Assembly: GCA_023935145.1 (NCBI GenBank)
Contig: CM043702.1
Location: 62,811,001 to 62,875,000, forward strand
Direction of reading: 5' to 3'
Source of the DNA: Bretschneidera sinensis
Lineage: Eukaryota; Streptophyta; Magnoliopsida; Brassicales; Akaniaceae
DNA: 64,000 nucleotides
Shown: positions 24,141-34,100 of the stretch, in pieces
Layout: every line of letters begins with the position of its first letter
Position numbering within the stretch: position 1 is the stretch's first letter
Program-made: the position numbers and the translations under genes
Notes under the pieces: generated by a model
What the model was told of the DNA's origin: nothing
Seen by the model: only the letters and a program-made list of their open reading frames with translations
The model's database searches: none

Positions 24141-24311
24141 CACGGTAGCAAAAGAGTGCTTAAGCAAAGTAAAAATTTGATCACCTATTAAGCTCAAGCA
24201 CCTCTGGTAAGGTTAGTAGTACTGAGGCCACTAACAATTGATAAGGTTGTATTGTTTCAATAATTTATCATTTTTTCAGCTAGGGTAAGTTTTTACTTGT
24301 GCCCATGAGCC

Positions 24312-24457
24312 ATACTTGCGATCGACCGCATCCTCCAGTACGATCGAGCGCAAGTGTGCGATCGAGCGTGTCCTTCAAACGTGTTCGAGTGCACAAGTGC
24401 GATCGAGTGCAACCCACGTGCGATTGAGTGCACTCGTGGCAGAAACAGCTATAAATA
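24312..24457 (+). promoter_or_regulatory. Putative internal promoter of the A2 third ORF
   Basis: A cluster of five or six GATCGAGCGCA-like units (24318-24435) is followed by ctataaata (TATA at 24450-24457) and then a long CT/CA-rich stretch like a plant 5' UTR. The order motif cluster, TATA, pyrimidine-rich leader copies the layout of the A2 LTR promoter (17400-17630). It lies between the pol stop (24140) and the third ORF (24970). This is inference from layout only. Confidence 0.55.
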
Positions 24458-24680
24458 TGAAAACCTTCCTTCAATCACTCACTCTCTTTCTCCCTTCACT
24501 CGCACACCCACACTCCTAAATTCACACTCGCACTCTCCCCGTACAACCCTTCACTAAAACACTCACCACTCCCCACTCCCCACTCATCATCATCACCACT
24601 CCCCACTCATCATCATCACCCTCATCACCATCAACCAACCATTGCCACTGCACACACCACCGCACACACCATTGCACAAG

Positions 24681-24782
24681 GTACACATTTTTTTGTGTTC
24701 TACATACCGATCTCTATGTTTGAACTTTCATTCTTATATATAAACTTATTGCATATATAATTGGGGCTTGTTTTACTTGCAG
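24681..24782 (+). other. Putative 102-bp intron in the ORF3 leader
   Basis: Left boundary cacaag/gtacac and right boundary ttttacttgcag/gagg, with a T/A-rich interior. The only ATG between the promoter and the ORF3 start codon (24716) lies inside it, so splicing would leave an ATG-free leader. Confidence 0.5.
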
Positions 24783-24969
24783 GAGGTTCGAATCACATTC
24801 CAAACCCCAATATCATAGCTTATCTTTTTGGTGCACACAAGCTGTTCGAGAAAAAGTCTGACCGTGTGAGATCGAGCGCACGACACTTGCGATCGAGCGC
24901 ATAGATAGTGTGCGATCGAGCGCATCTCATTGGAATCGATCGCAAAACAGACAGAAACTAAGAAACAGC

Positions 24970-25818
24970 ATGTCTAGACCGTCTGTTTCCACGTCCGGCG
25001 CATCCAGCAGTTGTGCCTCCTCATCCCGGCCCAGTATCGAGCAACGAGAGCTATTGTTCGAGACCACGTTCGCCATCAATGATGTATTCCTGCACATGGA
25101 CGCCACCCAATGGGCCATCCAAGTATTCCGACATCGAGGGTTACAGAGGCTGTTTAAGCTGGTGTGCTCCACTGCCTACTTCCAGCTCATAGTCCAGTTT
25201 TATCAGCATCTATCTTTCGACTGCAGCAGACTGGGAGTCCTCACCTCTTCAGTTCGGGGCACGCCCATTGAGGTGACTAGTGCCGACATCGCCACTGCTC
25301 TTCATTGCAGTGATGAGTCCCCTCCTAAGGACACTGATATCGAGAAGCAGCCAGAGTCTTTTGCCCTGGCTGAGATCATCACTGACATGTGCGCTGGCCA
25401 GTATGCCAACAGACATAACAATGCGGCCAGCCGGTCCAAGCTGCCTCCCCGACTGTGGCTTGTCGATATGATCCTACAGCGTAATATGTGTCCATTGGGG
25501 CACAAGACACAGCGGAGGGACCAGTTCCTACAGACTTTATATGCCTTCCATAGAGGCACTGGTACTTCATCTCGTCTATCATATGGAGCCAGCTACACAA
25601 GTTCTAGGATTATGTACACGGCCGTCCCTACGGCCAATGCTTGGGGCCTCCCTTTCCCGTTCCTACTCACCTCCATCCTCAAGAAGAAGGGGATTAAGGA
25701 GACCCACAATGTGGGCCAGTACGAGAGCATCCTTTCTTTGGGAGGGCTCAGTGGATACATAGCATATCACACATGCCACGAAGCCCCCCAATACCTGCTC
25801 CAGCAGCTGAGCCAGTAG
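24970..25818 (+). CDS. Third ORF of A2 (env position), plant transposon-protein-like
   Basis: Open frame of 282 codons from the first ATG after the leader (agcATGtct). An in-frame GTG at 24910 would add 20 residues, but those are merely translated CpG motifs. The Ser-rich N-terminus is followed by a domain with VRGTPIEVTSADIATALHC (about residues 95-113), LPPRLWLVDMILQRNMCPLG (about 157-176) and WGLPFPFLLTSILKKKGI. This resembles the plant-specific putative transposon protein found in other Athila third ORFs, though I assign that family only tentatively. No signal peptide, clear transmembrane helix or cleavage motif is seen, so there is no support for an envelope role. After 25818 a related reading (PVEEDHMETEAPIMSPVRED) continues in another frame to about 25934, so the natural C-terminus is probably lost to a frameshift. 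Confidence 0.7.
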   Translation: MSRPSVSTSGASSSCASSSRPSIEQRELLFETTFAINDVFLHMDATQWAIQVFRHRGLQRLFKLVCSTAYFQLIVQFYQHLSFDCSRLGVLTSSVRGTPIEVTSADIATALHCSDESPPKDTDIEKQPESFALAEIITDMCAGQYANRHNNAASRSKLPPRLWLVDMILQRNMCPLGHKTQRRDQFLQTLYAFHRGTGTSSRLSYGASYTSSRIMYTAVPTANAWGLPFPFLLTSILKKKGIKETHNVGQYESILSLGGLSGYIAYHTCHEAPQYLLQQLSQ

Positions 25819-25934
25819 AGGAGGATCACATGGAGACCGAGGCCCCGATTATGAGCCCAGTACGAGAGGATGACCATTCGAACATGGGACCCACCGAGTC
25901 CCAGCACTTTCTAGCTGAGTTATCCTCCTTCTGA

Positions 25935-27494
25935 GGTGAGGTCGCTGCCGCCACCACACTTGTACATCAGCGCATTGATAGTTTGGTGCACGCTTCATAC
26001 GACAGAAGGCCATGCTTCAAGCCATTCTTGATCACCTACGTCCAGCACCCAGTACCTCTCCGACTGCACCACCTGATGATCAGTAGTGAGAGAGTACCAC
26101 GTCTAGCTGAAGACGTTAAACTTAACACTCATGGGAGGCACCCCACTGCATATCCTTTTTATAGTTTTTTTTAGTATTTTATAGTTCACTTGTCTATTAT
26201 TTATTACTTATTTTCCATTTTATATTTGCTTTCTTTCTTTTTCAAGGACAGTGTCAGTGCATCCAGTTGAAGTTTAGGGGCGTGCTACGAGCCATGTCAG
26301 CCATCAGTTCTCCACCTCCCAGGTCAGATCTTTCCATGCTACTCACACATTAGGGACAATGTGCATTTTAAGTTTGGGGGTATGGGGACACATTCACACA
26401 CTACACTATGTCCTACATTTTTGTTTTATTTTTGTTGCTATTTTCATAGATAAATGCATGTTCATTCTGTCCAATAAACTTTTTTTTTGTGATCTAAACA
26501 AAACTGTATGATTCGACTTCATCAGCGAGCTTAACACTTTGAACATATAAGCCAATAATCAAGTTTTGAACCTAGATCACTGCCCTTTAGGCATTTAAGA
26601 ATTCACAAGTTTAGCTTAACTATCACGAGCACATTAGCACATGATCGTGTGGGGTATGACATGTTATTTGGATTTGTATGTTTTTTTTGCTTGACTGTGA
26701 ACTAGATGACCTATTAGATTGACATATTGGCATATGAAAATATAAAAGATTGATTAGTGCTCAAAAGAAACAAATGCTCCTAATGATCAATAAAACAAAT
26801 CTTCCGCTGAGTAACTGGCCCTCTTGCCTCAGTAAGCATTGAGTGTCACGTCAAAAGGTGGAAAATCTTAAATGATCATTAAAAAGAACTTTCCGCTGAG
26901 TAACTGGCCCTCTTTCCTCAGTAAGCATTGAATGTCACGTCAAAAGGTGGAAAATTCAAAAGGGTAGCATTATGACCAGTTAGTTTCGTAGCCTTGTTGA
27001 CTCGAGCTAGTAAGTCCTTAGGGGTGTCTTTACACCTAATGCCCTAAAACCATCTGGTTTGGGAGTCATTGGCTAAACGCTCGTTACACGAGTCAACAAG
27101 AAAGCTTAAGGGAACTAACATGGCAAAAATCTCGCAAATAAAAGTCTATGCCATGTTTGTTGACTCTAATAGGAAGTTGGGTGAATCTTGAGTCATCGAA
27201 ACACTACACGTTTGAATTTCTTGGAAACCCAATCTTTTATGTGCTAGTCACCACACACCAAAGTCAAACTTGTGATATCTTAAACTACCTCATGAATATG
27301 ATTTACGTTCAAAACTCTTATTCATTGCAAAAATATGTTTACGTTTGTTAAGCTTGCTCATGAATGCGCATCATAGTTTTGTGTTAAATCTAGACTTTTG
27401 ATTGACACCATGAACATTGGATTTATCTATGTCTTTCATTTTAGTTTTTAATTTAGTATTGCTAAGGGACTAGCAATATGTAAGTTTGGGGGTA
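25935..27494 (+). other. A2 3' non-coding region and polypurine tract
   Basis: No convincing gene. 25983-26095 may be decayed ORF3 tail. The rest matches A1 4605-6017, including the duplicated block (26782-26957) and the final tract aagtttgggggta before the 3' LTR at 27495. Confidence 0.8.
26782..26957 (+). repeat. Two-copy tandem repeat (89-bp period) in A2 3' region
   Basis: aatgatc begins at 26782 and 26871. Both copies carry ttccgctgagtaactggccc and gtcaaaaggtgg. Orthologous to the A1 repeat at 5282. Confidence 0.88.
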
Positions 27495-28795
27495 TGATAG
27501 ATGCTTAAAAATTCATATTTAAGCCCCCTTATTTACAGTTGTTAGGTCCTTTATTACGTTAATTTGGTCTCTTTTACTCCATTTGTGTGTTTTACATGTT
27601 TTTATAGGGTTTTGGAGAAAAAGAAGCAGTTTTGGCACTTAAAGGAAGAAATCTGGAAGCCCTGGAGCATTCTCTGGACAAAATGCGATCGATCGCGCCA
27701 TGCAATGCGATCGAGCGCACACTGCGATCGAGCACAAAGCACACTGCGATCGAGCGCACATGTACGGGCGTGAACAGTAAACTGCAGAACCCTATTTTGG
27801 AAATAAGAGAATTGTTGTTTTAGGAAGGTTTAGGAACTCATGGTTCTCTTAGGACTTCTCAAAGACCTATAAATACACTTGTAAATCACACACTTAAGAC
27901 ACACCTTAGATAGAAAACGCTTATCTCTTTTCTTTTACTTGGAGTTGAGGGCTTGGGAGAGAATTGACGCCTCTTCTCTCGGGTTTATTCTTCTTCGTTA
28001 TGTTTAGTTTATTTATAATGTTTACTTCAGTTAGTATGTGTAACTAACTCTCTTATAGGGCTCGATTGAAGCCCTAGTTATGCATTCCCATATTTTTATT
28101 CATTGATAAAATCTTTGCCAATAGCTTATTATGTTACTTAACTTGATTAACACCTGTGCTTATTTAAATTCCTCATATGTATATGTAAGGCCAACGTATG
28201 CATGTGGTATGGATGGGTTAGTTAGATCAATTTGGATGACCGAGTCCTAGGTCTAACATTAGTAACAAGGGATATCTTATCCGGATATCTGGGTTAATCA
28301 ACATGGGAAACCGGGAGTAGATACCATGCCCTAGGTCTCTTGTGGTTGTCGATTTCTACAGTACTTATGTTTCCTTAAAGAACAACTCGAGCAGATACCA
28401 TGCTGAATCCCTTAAGGAAAAAAAGAGTTAGAGTAGATACCATGCCTAACTCGTTGCTTAGGGAAATCAATAGCTTAAGGAGTAGATACCATGCCCTTAG
28501 GTTGGCAACCAGTAGGTATACATAATAAAGCTAGTGCACTGATACCTTATACACATTGGGAATGTATAACTAGTGGTGGATATCAAAGCCCTATGTCTTT
28601 ATTATCATCAAATCACTTTCCAACAGTTATTTATCTCTTTTTACTTTAGAGAAACTAATTCTAAAAGTAACTTTACCAATCCTTGTGGAGATGACCTTGC
28701 TTTTGCACACTAGACTACACTGATGACCTTGTGCACTTGCAAGTATAACTAGTACGATTATTCACCTATTTATTTAGGTATATACTCGCACAACA
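27495..28795 (+). repeat. 3' LTR of Athila element A2
   Basis: Starts tgatagatgc, ends cgcacaaca, then the target duplication gatgg. TATA at 27868-27875. Shorter than the 5' LTR by one block of the CpG-motif array; otherwise nearly identical. Confidence 0.94.
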
Positions 28796-28800
28796 GATGG

Positions 28801-29480
28801 TAAGTTACACAAGGATCCTTTCTCCTACCGATGACTTTCACAATAACTCGTCCCAATATCATGCATTCAGTTAATCTACGTAGTCAGTTCATGCAAGAGC
28901 CACGAAAGCCTCGCTTAGATGTTCATATCGTCTACTTCGATATCTCCATGGTTCACATGGCCAGGGGATTCTTTTGCCTACTAGCTATTCTACACAGTTG
29001 AGCGCTTATTACTATTGTGATTGGGCCCTATAACTAAAAGATCCACCACAAGCTACCGCGTCTATCTTGGTTCCAGCCCCATTTCATGAAAGTCTAAAAT
29101 GCAAATGTTGTCTCCTGTTTATCTACAGAGGCTGAGTATATAGACATGGTAATTCAATGACTACATGTGAACTTAGTTAATTGTCTTCCTTTCTTCATGA
29201 TTTTGACATCACACATAAAAACCCAATTATACGTTATTGCGACAATCAGGTTGCCATGCACATAGTAACCAACACCGTTTTTCATGAAAGAGTAAAACAC
29301 ATTGAGGTAGATTGACATACGGTCCTTGGCAAAATTCAATATGGTCTTCTTAAAACCTGCTATTTTCCATCAAGCTCTCAGATAACTGATATATTCATTA
29401 AGTCATTGGGTCAAGATCAATTTCAAACATTGAAATCCAAGTTAGGAGTGTTTGATATCCATTCACGAACCTGATAGGGA
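28801..29480 (+). pseudogene. Copia element B, right part: RNase H and polyprotein end
   Basis: Resumes the polyprotein cut at 17213 (GATGG is shared, then KLHKDPFSYR). Patches of the usual copia C-terminus are visible across frames: SQFMQEPRKPRLD, SYRVYLGSSPISWKSK, KTPNYTLLRQSGCHA-like residues, KHIEVD and FIKSLGQDQFQTLKSKLGVF (about 29390-29455). Many stops and small indels. It confirms that A2 is nested in B. Confidence 0.82.
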
Positions 29481-29730
29481 GTATTAGTATTACCTTCTAC
29501 AAGTTATGTTGTGATTATTTTATTTTCTATAATTCTTGCTTTTTCCTTATCTCAGCTCCCTAGATCATGTGATTAGAATTGTATTATATGAATCCCTTTA
29601 ATTATGCTATTTGAATTGTACTATCCCACCAATCATGGGAAACTTGTACTATAAATACATTTTAGAAACAATGAAGAATTTAAGCTTTTCCATATATACT
29701 ATGTTTTCTTTGGAATCCATTGTCGTCTGA
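29477..29730 (+). repeat. Probable 3' LTR of copia B (edges uncertain)
   Basis: Follows the purine tract gatagggagta at the polyprotein end. It contains actataaatacattt (TATA about 29651) and ends before a non-LTR spacer. Short LTRs are usual for Ale-type copia. No partner LTR is available to fix the ends. Confidence 0.5.
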
Positions 29731-30095
29731 CCGAGACCTGATCCACACGCATTGCTATTCAGCCTTTCCAAGGCATTGGTAAACCCTTCCCCTTGGTAGG
29801 AATTGAACTCCTCACTCATTCACATATATTCAGTTGCTGATTTTTTCAAAATTATATGAACCTTATGGATTGAGCTTGATAAAGAGATTGAGAAAAATGA
29901 AAGATAATAGATTCTTGATGTTTATGATGCATTGGGTAATTTTTCTAAAATTTTATTTAAATTAATTATATGAGAGGATTTTTATTTGATTGTACAGTTT
30001 CTGAAGATGAAAGGCTTGCACTTCCCTCATAGGTGATGCTTTGATGAACTTCAATAAATGTATAGAAAGTGAGAAAACGGGTGTTTTGCCTGCAA
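29731..30095. other. Spacer without recognised features
   Basis: AT-rich sequence between copia B and the duplicated fragment at 30096. Nothing coding is supported. Confidence 0.5.
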
Positions 30096-30330
30096 AAATT
30101 ATTAGGTTAGCATTTAGAAAGAGGTTATTGAGTTTTCTGTTGATGGAGGGAGTGAGGAGAAGATGGGTTTAAAGTTTAAGGAGTTGTGGCAGATTGTGAA
30201 GCATTGTTGTTCTAGGTCTGGGTTGGTTAGTGACCATGTTGTTTTAAGGGTAATTTGTGTAGAAAAATGGATAATGGGTTGTGACATCAGTGTGTATTTC
30301 AAAGGAGAGCTTCTTTCGGACCTAAAAAAA
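30096..30330 (+). pseudogene. Fragment of an unrecognised gene, copy 1
   Basis: 30163-30369 reads openly as a 68-residue segment with GLKFKELWQIVKHCCSRSGL and IMGCDISVYFKGELLSDLKK, which looks like a real protein fragment. A near-identical second copy starts at 30491. I do not recognise the family. The upstream frame (LMNFNKCIESEKTG at about 30033, then LPAKIIRLAFRKRLLSF) is in a different phase. There is no start codon context or complete exon, so this is most likely a captured or decayed gene piece. Confidence 0.45.
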
Positions 30331-30361
30331 GAGAGCACCATTACTCCCGTGCACCTTATCA

Positions 30362-30484
30362 TATACTAACAAAAGCATCGAAGCATCCTTGGAGGTATTT
30401 CTTCCGATGACTCTTAGCTCATCTCTTCTCCCCTGTGCAGATCTTCTTAAGACTCGATTTCTAACTCAACAAGCACATTTTTAA
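30362..30484 (+). repeat. LTR fragment related to the Tat-type LTR at 49370-49921
   Basis: cactaacaaagcatcggagg-like text here (actaacaaaagcatcgaag, ccttggaggt) parallels 49785-49921 in order and spacing and ends tttttaaca. Only the last 120 bp or so of an LTR is present. Confidence 0.6.
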
Positions 30485-30620
30485 CAGCAAAAGGTTTAAA
30501 GTTTAAGGAGTTGTGGCAGATTGTGAAGCATTGCTGATCTAGGTTTGGGTTGGTAGGTGACCATGTTGTTTTGAAGGTAATTTGTGTAGGAAAATGGATA
30601 GTGGGTTGTGACGTCAGTGT
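30485..30620 (+). repeat. Copy 2 of the unrecognised gene fragment
   Basis: gtttaaagtttaaggagttg matches 30170 onward for about 130 bp with a few substitutions. The copies flank the LTR scrap. Copy 2 has a stop where copy 1 reads Cys-Cys. Confidence 0.75.
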
Positions 30621-30893
30621 TAAGGACAACTAGTAAGATAACCGGTCAGTATTTACTGGTCAAATTTGGTCAAAGAGGTTTAGTGATGTTGCAGATAAAC
30701 AATGGGGTAGTCCGTGTCAACTGTCAAGGGTTAAATCATCCAGGGTTGTTTAGCGACACAAAAAAAAAAAAAGGAATTATCAAGGGGTGTCAAGTGAATT
30801 TACTGCATGCAAGCCTAGCATTCAGCCGCGACTTGGCGTCCATCTAACGCTACGTGTGGTATGCGCACGTCCTTAACCTACACCTCACGCACA

Positions 30894-30900
30894 TATATAA
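30894..30900 (+). promoter_or_regulatory. Likely TATA box of RAE1
   Basis: tatataa in cacatatataaacaac, followed by a CT-rich stretch typical of a plant transcription start region. Upstream lies tacgtgtgg (about 30852), with an ACGTG core. Confidence 0.6.
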
Positions 30901-30924
30901 ACAACTCTCCGTACCTATATATAC

Positions 30925-31113
30925 TCTTTTTTTCTTCTCTACCCTATCAAGCCAAAGCTCTTTCTCTTCACTCTCTCAATCTCTCCTCTTAAGGTATCAC
31001 ACGCGATCTCTGTTTCACTCTTTGCTCTGTATTTTCTCTACTATTGTTTTGATTGTATGCATTTTTTACCTTTTAATTCTAACTTCTATTGATTAATTGT
31101 GATAATTTTGCAG
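30925..31113 (+). other. RAE1: RAE1 5' UTR exon (to 30993) and 5' UTR intron (30994-31113)
   Basis: CT-rich leader ending cttaag/gtatca at 30993. The intron ends ttttgcag at 31113, five bases before the start codon. The transcription start is approximate. Confidence 0.7.
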
Positions 31114-31118
31114 CTTCA

Positions 31119-34100
31119 ATGGCTACTTTTGGTACTGCTGTCGGTGCGAACCCAAACCCTAATAAATCTTTTGAGGTATTGTCTTTCTTTATATTTAAAC
31201 TTTATCAGTGAAAATTGTTTTCCATTTCTTTTTTATTTTCCTTTGTTTCTTTTGTTAACTTAATTGGTATTAGAATGTAGGTTTTCTTCTTTTTTGGAAC
31301 AATAATTGAATGTTAATGTGTTGGGTTTCGGAGTTCAATTTTTTTTTCTGACAAGAATAGTTATTCTGATAATAGAAGGAGGAGAATAGTCGATTACTGT
31401 GCACTGCTACTTTCCAAACCTGAATTATAAAGCTGTATCATATGTAAATACGCTTAACCCAAAATTTACTCAGCTTTATTTGTGATCACTACCTAAGCCT
31501 GGGTTTAGCTGATTATTTCGTAAAATTTTACAACCAAGACTAACTGCTGGTTTTGTTTTTCCTTCTTTTTGTAATGATCTTAATTAGTTCAGTTTGAACT
31601 CTATTTCTTATGAACTAAATATTTAGGCAATGATTGGTAGAGAGGAAAAGTAGGAGGAAGGAAGAGAGAGGAAAGAAAATTCAGTGGAGATCTCTGTTGA
31701 TGTTTTCTTGGGACGATTGGGGAGAGGAAGGTGAAATAAGCTAATATTTTTTTTCGTATTTTTGTATTTTTCTTTTCACTTTTCCATTATCTCTTCCAAA
31801 CACATGGAAAGATCAATATTTTCTTTTCTTTTCATATTTCTCTCCTCTCACATTTTTCTCCTACCAATCTTAGCCTTACTATTGCCATTCTTTGTAATTA
31901 GCGCACTTGTTAGTGGATGTAGTTTCATGATCAATATTCCTAGCTTTCGATGTTTCTGGAGCTTACTGTTTTTTAATAGTATTTTGTGAACAAGGACTTA
32001 TGTCAAGTATTTGACTTTAGGTGATTCCAGCTCCTAGTGATTCTGTTTCAAGCCTTAGTTTCAGTCCTAAGGCCAATTTCCTGATTGCAACTTCATGGGA
32101 TAACCAGGTACGTCATCATTCTTTCTCTCTACTGTCTGTTAAATTTCTTTCCGGAAAACACATGCTGTTCAAGTTTGAACAACTCAACTGCCCCTACTGC
32201 AACTATGAAGTGAAATCCTATTTCAAAAAGGCATAAAGTTACCATTGACAAAGTTTTCCCTTAAGCTCTCGTTCTCTCTCTCTCAACCCCCCCCCCCCCC
32301 CCTCTTTAGTTTGTTTCCATTTCATATCTTTTGTTCCTCTCCTTTTCACATTTCTTATAGGTAGCATTCACAAGTTGTACATCTTGTTTGAATAATTTTA
32401 CAGGTAAGATGTTGGGAAATATCCCGAAATGGAGCTGCTGTAGTCAGTACACCCAAGGCATCAATATCACATGATCAGCCGGTAATAGATTATCGTGTAC
32501 AGTATTTAGAAAGCCAATCAATTATATTCAATGTATAATTGAAATAATTAACTTTAGTTACCTTTTGCCCCCTTTCTATGATAAAGGTTTTGTGTTCTAC
32601 TTGGAAAGAGGATGGAACAACTGTCTTTTCTGGCGGCTGTGACAAGCAAGTGAAGATGTGGCCTTTACTGTCTGGTGGTCAACCTGTGACTGTTGCCATG
32701 CATGATGCACCAATTAAAGAGATTGCTTGGATCCCAGAGATGAGTCTCCTAGTAACAGGAAGCTGGGACAAGACGATTAAGTAACGTTTATTTCTTTATT
32801 TATTTATGCCTTTGAGAAATTTAAAGTATGGGTCTACTACACCCATTCCTTTGGAAATTTGGTCATAGTACTAAACTTAATGTTATGGTCAAAATTTCAC
32901 TTTGGTTGTATTTTTATTTTTGGATTTTATGTCTAGTGCCTAGCATCATGTTTGTTAGTCCACATTCTCTGCAGAAGCAACCTCTCCTTCCTGCAAACTG
33001 GGCCGGTAGGTGCACATCAAAGAATGTTGCCTGATTAAAAGAAAGTACGATCATGCGATAGCCACCTGTTGCTGCCTGTTTGAAGAGCACTGTCTTAAAT
33101 ACAGAGTTTTTAATTTGCTGATATGTTTTCAGTTATGGTGTATTATTTCATTTTTTTATTTGTTGATATTGCCAATGTTCTTCACTTAAATTTTATAGCT
33201 TCTCCATTGCCAATGTTCTGTAAAGCGACTCTCTGCAACTTTGCATGTACTTCATCTATCATTTACGATTTCTGGTATTCTTATAAATGTGATTTATCTT
33301 GAATTCTCTGGTTGTTGATGAGTATATCTACTGGTTTGCCACCTATTTAGGTACTGGGATACGAGACAGCCAAATCCAGCGCATACTCAACAGCTTCCTG
33401 ATCGTTGCTATGCACTATCAGTGAAACATCCTCTGATGGTTGTTGGCACTGCAGATAGAAATCTGATAGTGTTTAACTTGCAGAACCCTCAGGTAATTTT
33501 TTTTCTTTCTGATTCTATGAAATGATCAAATTATTTTCTCTTTTTCCCCATTTTGCCTCTTTCTTTGGGAGAAAAGTAATTGAGTGCACTATATGATGAG
33601 TAATATAATATTGGAAATTGCATTATAAAATTCGAAAGGATGTGATTTTGTAGTGTTCATAGCATTAAGACATCCTTTTTACAGCTATTATTTGTTGATA
33701 TGGCAATTTTAATATTAGTTCTCTCTGTAACAATTTTTTACAGCTTTGAATATCCTCAAACATGGGATGCTTGAACATCTTATGTCTGTCATACCTAATA
33801 GTTTTGTGGCTGGTAGGAGGTTTTGTTTGATAAGGAAAAATGTAATGAATGTGGGAGAGGGTTGTGCTTTGAGGCAACAGCTACTGCTGGAAGAGTAGTT
33901 AGTTGAACTAATAATGTTTCTTCTGCTGGTGTAGTTGAATTAATATTAAAATTACAGATTAAAGATAAGTGGCTTCATGCTTTAAACTTTTGCTTTATTG
34001 GCAATTTTTTTTTTGTAAATGAGGAAGACGTAATAGAATTTATAGAGTTTTTGGCTTGTATGTAGCTTTGTTCATGGGTTGGAACCCCCTTAGATGCCCT

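Larger units (their letters stand above)
17214..28795 (+). mobile_element. Athila-type LTR retrotransposon A2 with third ORF
   Basis: Complete 11.6-kb element: LTRs 17214-18550 and 27495-28795, TSD gatgg (17209-17213, 28796-28800), primer site 18557, gag-pol 18798-24140, third ORF 24970-25818, and purine tract before 27495. It sits inside copia B, whose codons continue on both sides. The LTRs differ at few sites apart from a 36-bp deletion in the motif array of the 3' LTR, so it is younger than A1. Gag-pol has at least six lesions and cannot act now. The size and third ORF in the envelope position are typical of the Athila lineage. Confidence 0.95.

Noticed and set aside
25280..25762. Overlapping ORFs on both strands within ORF3
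   Set aside because: Shadow frames of the longer ORF, which carries the domain-like residues.
24970..25818. Envelope gene in the third ORF of A2
   Set aside because: It is in the envelope position, but there is no signal peptide, convincing transmembrane segment or cleavage motif. The residues look more like a plant transposon-protein domain.
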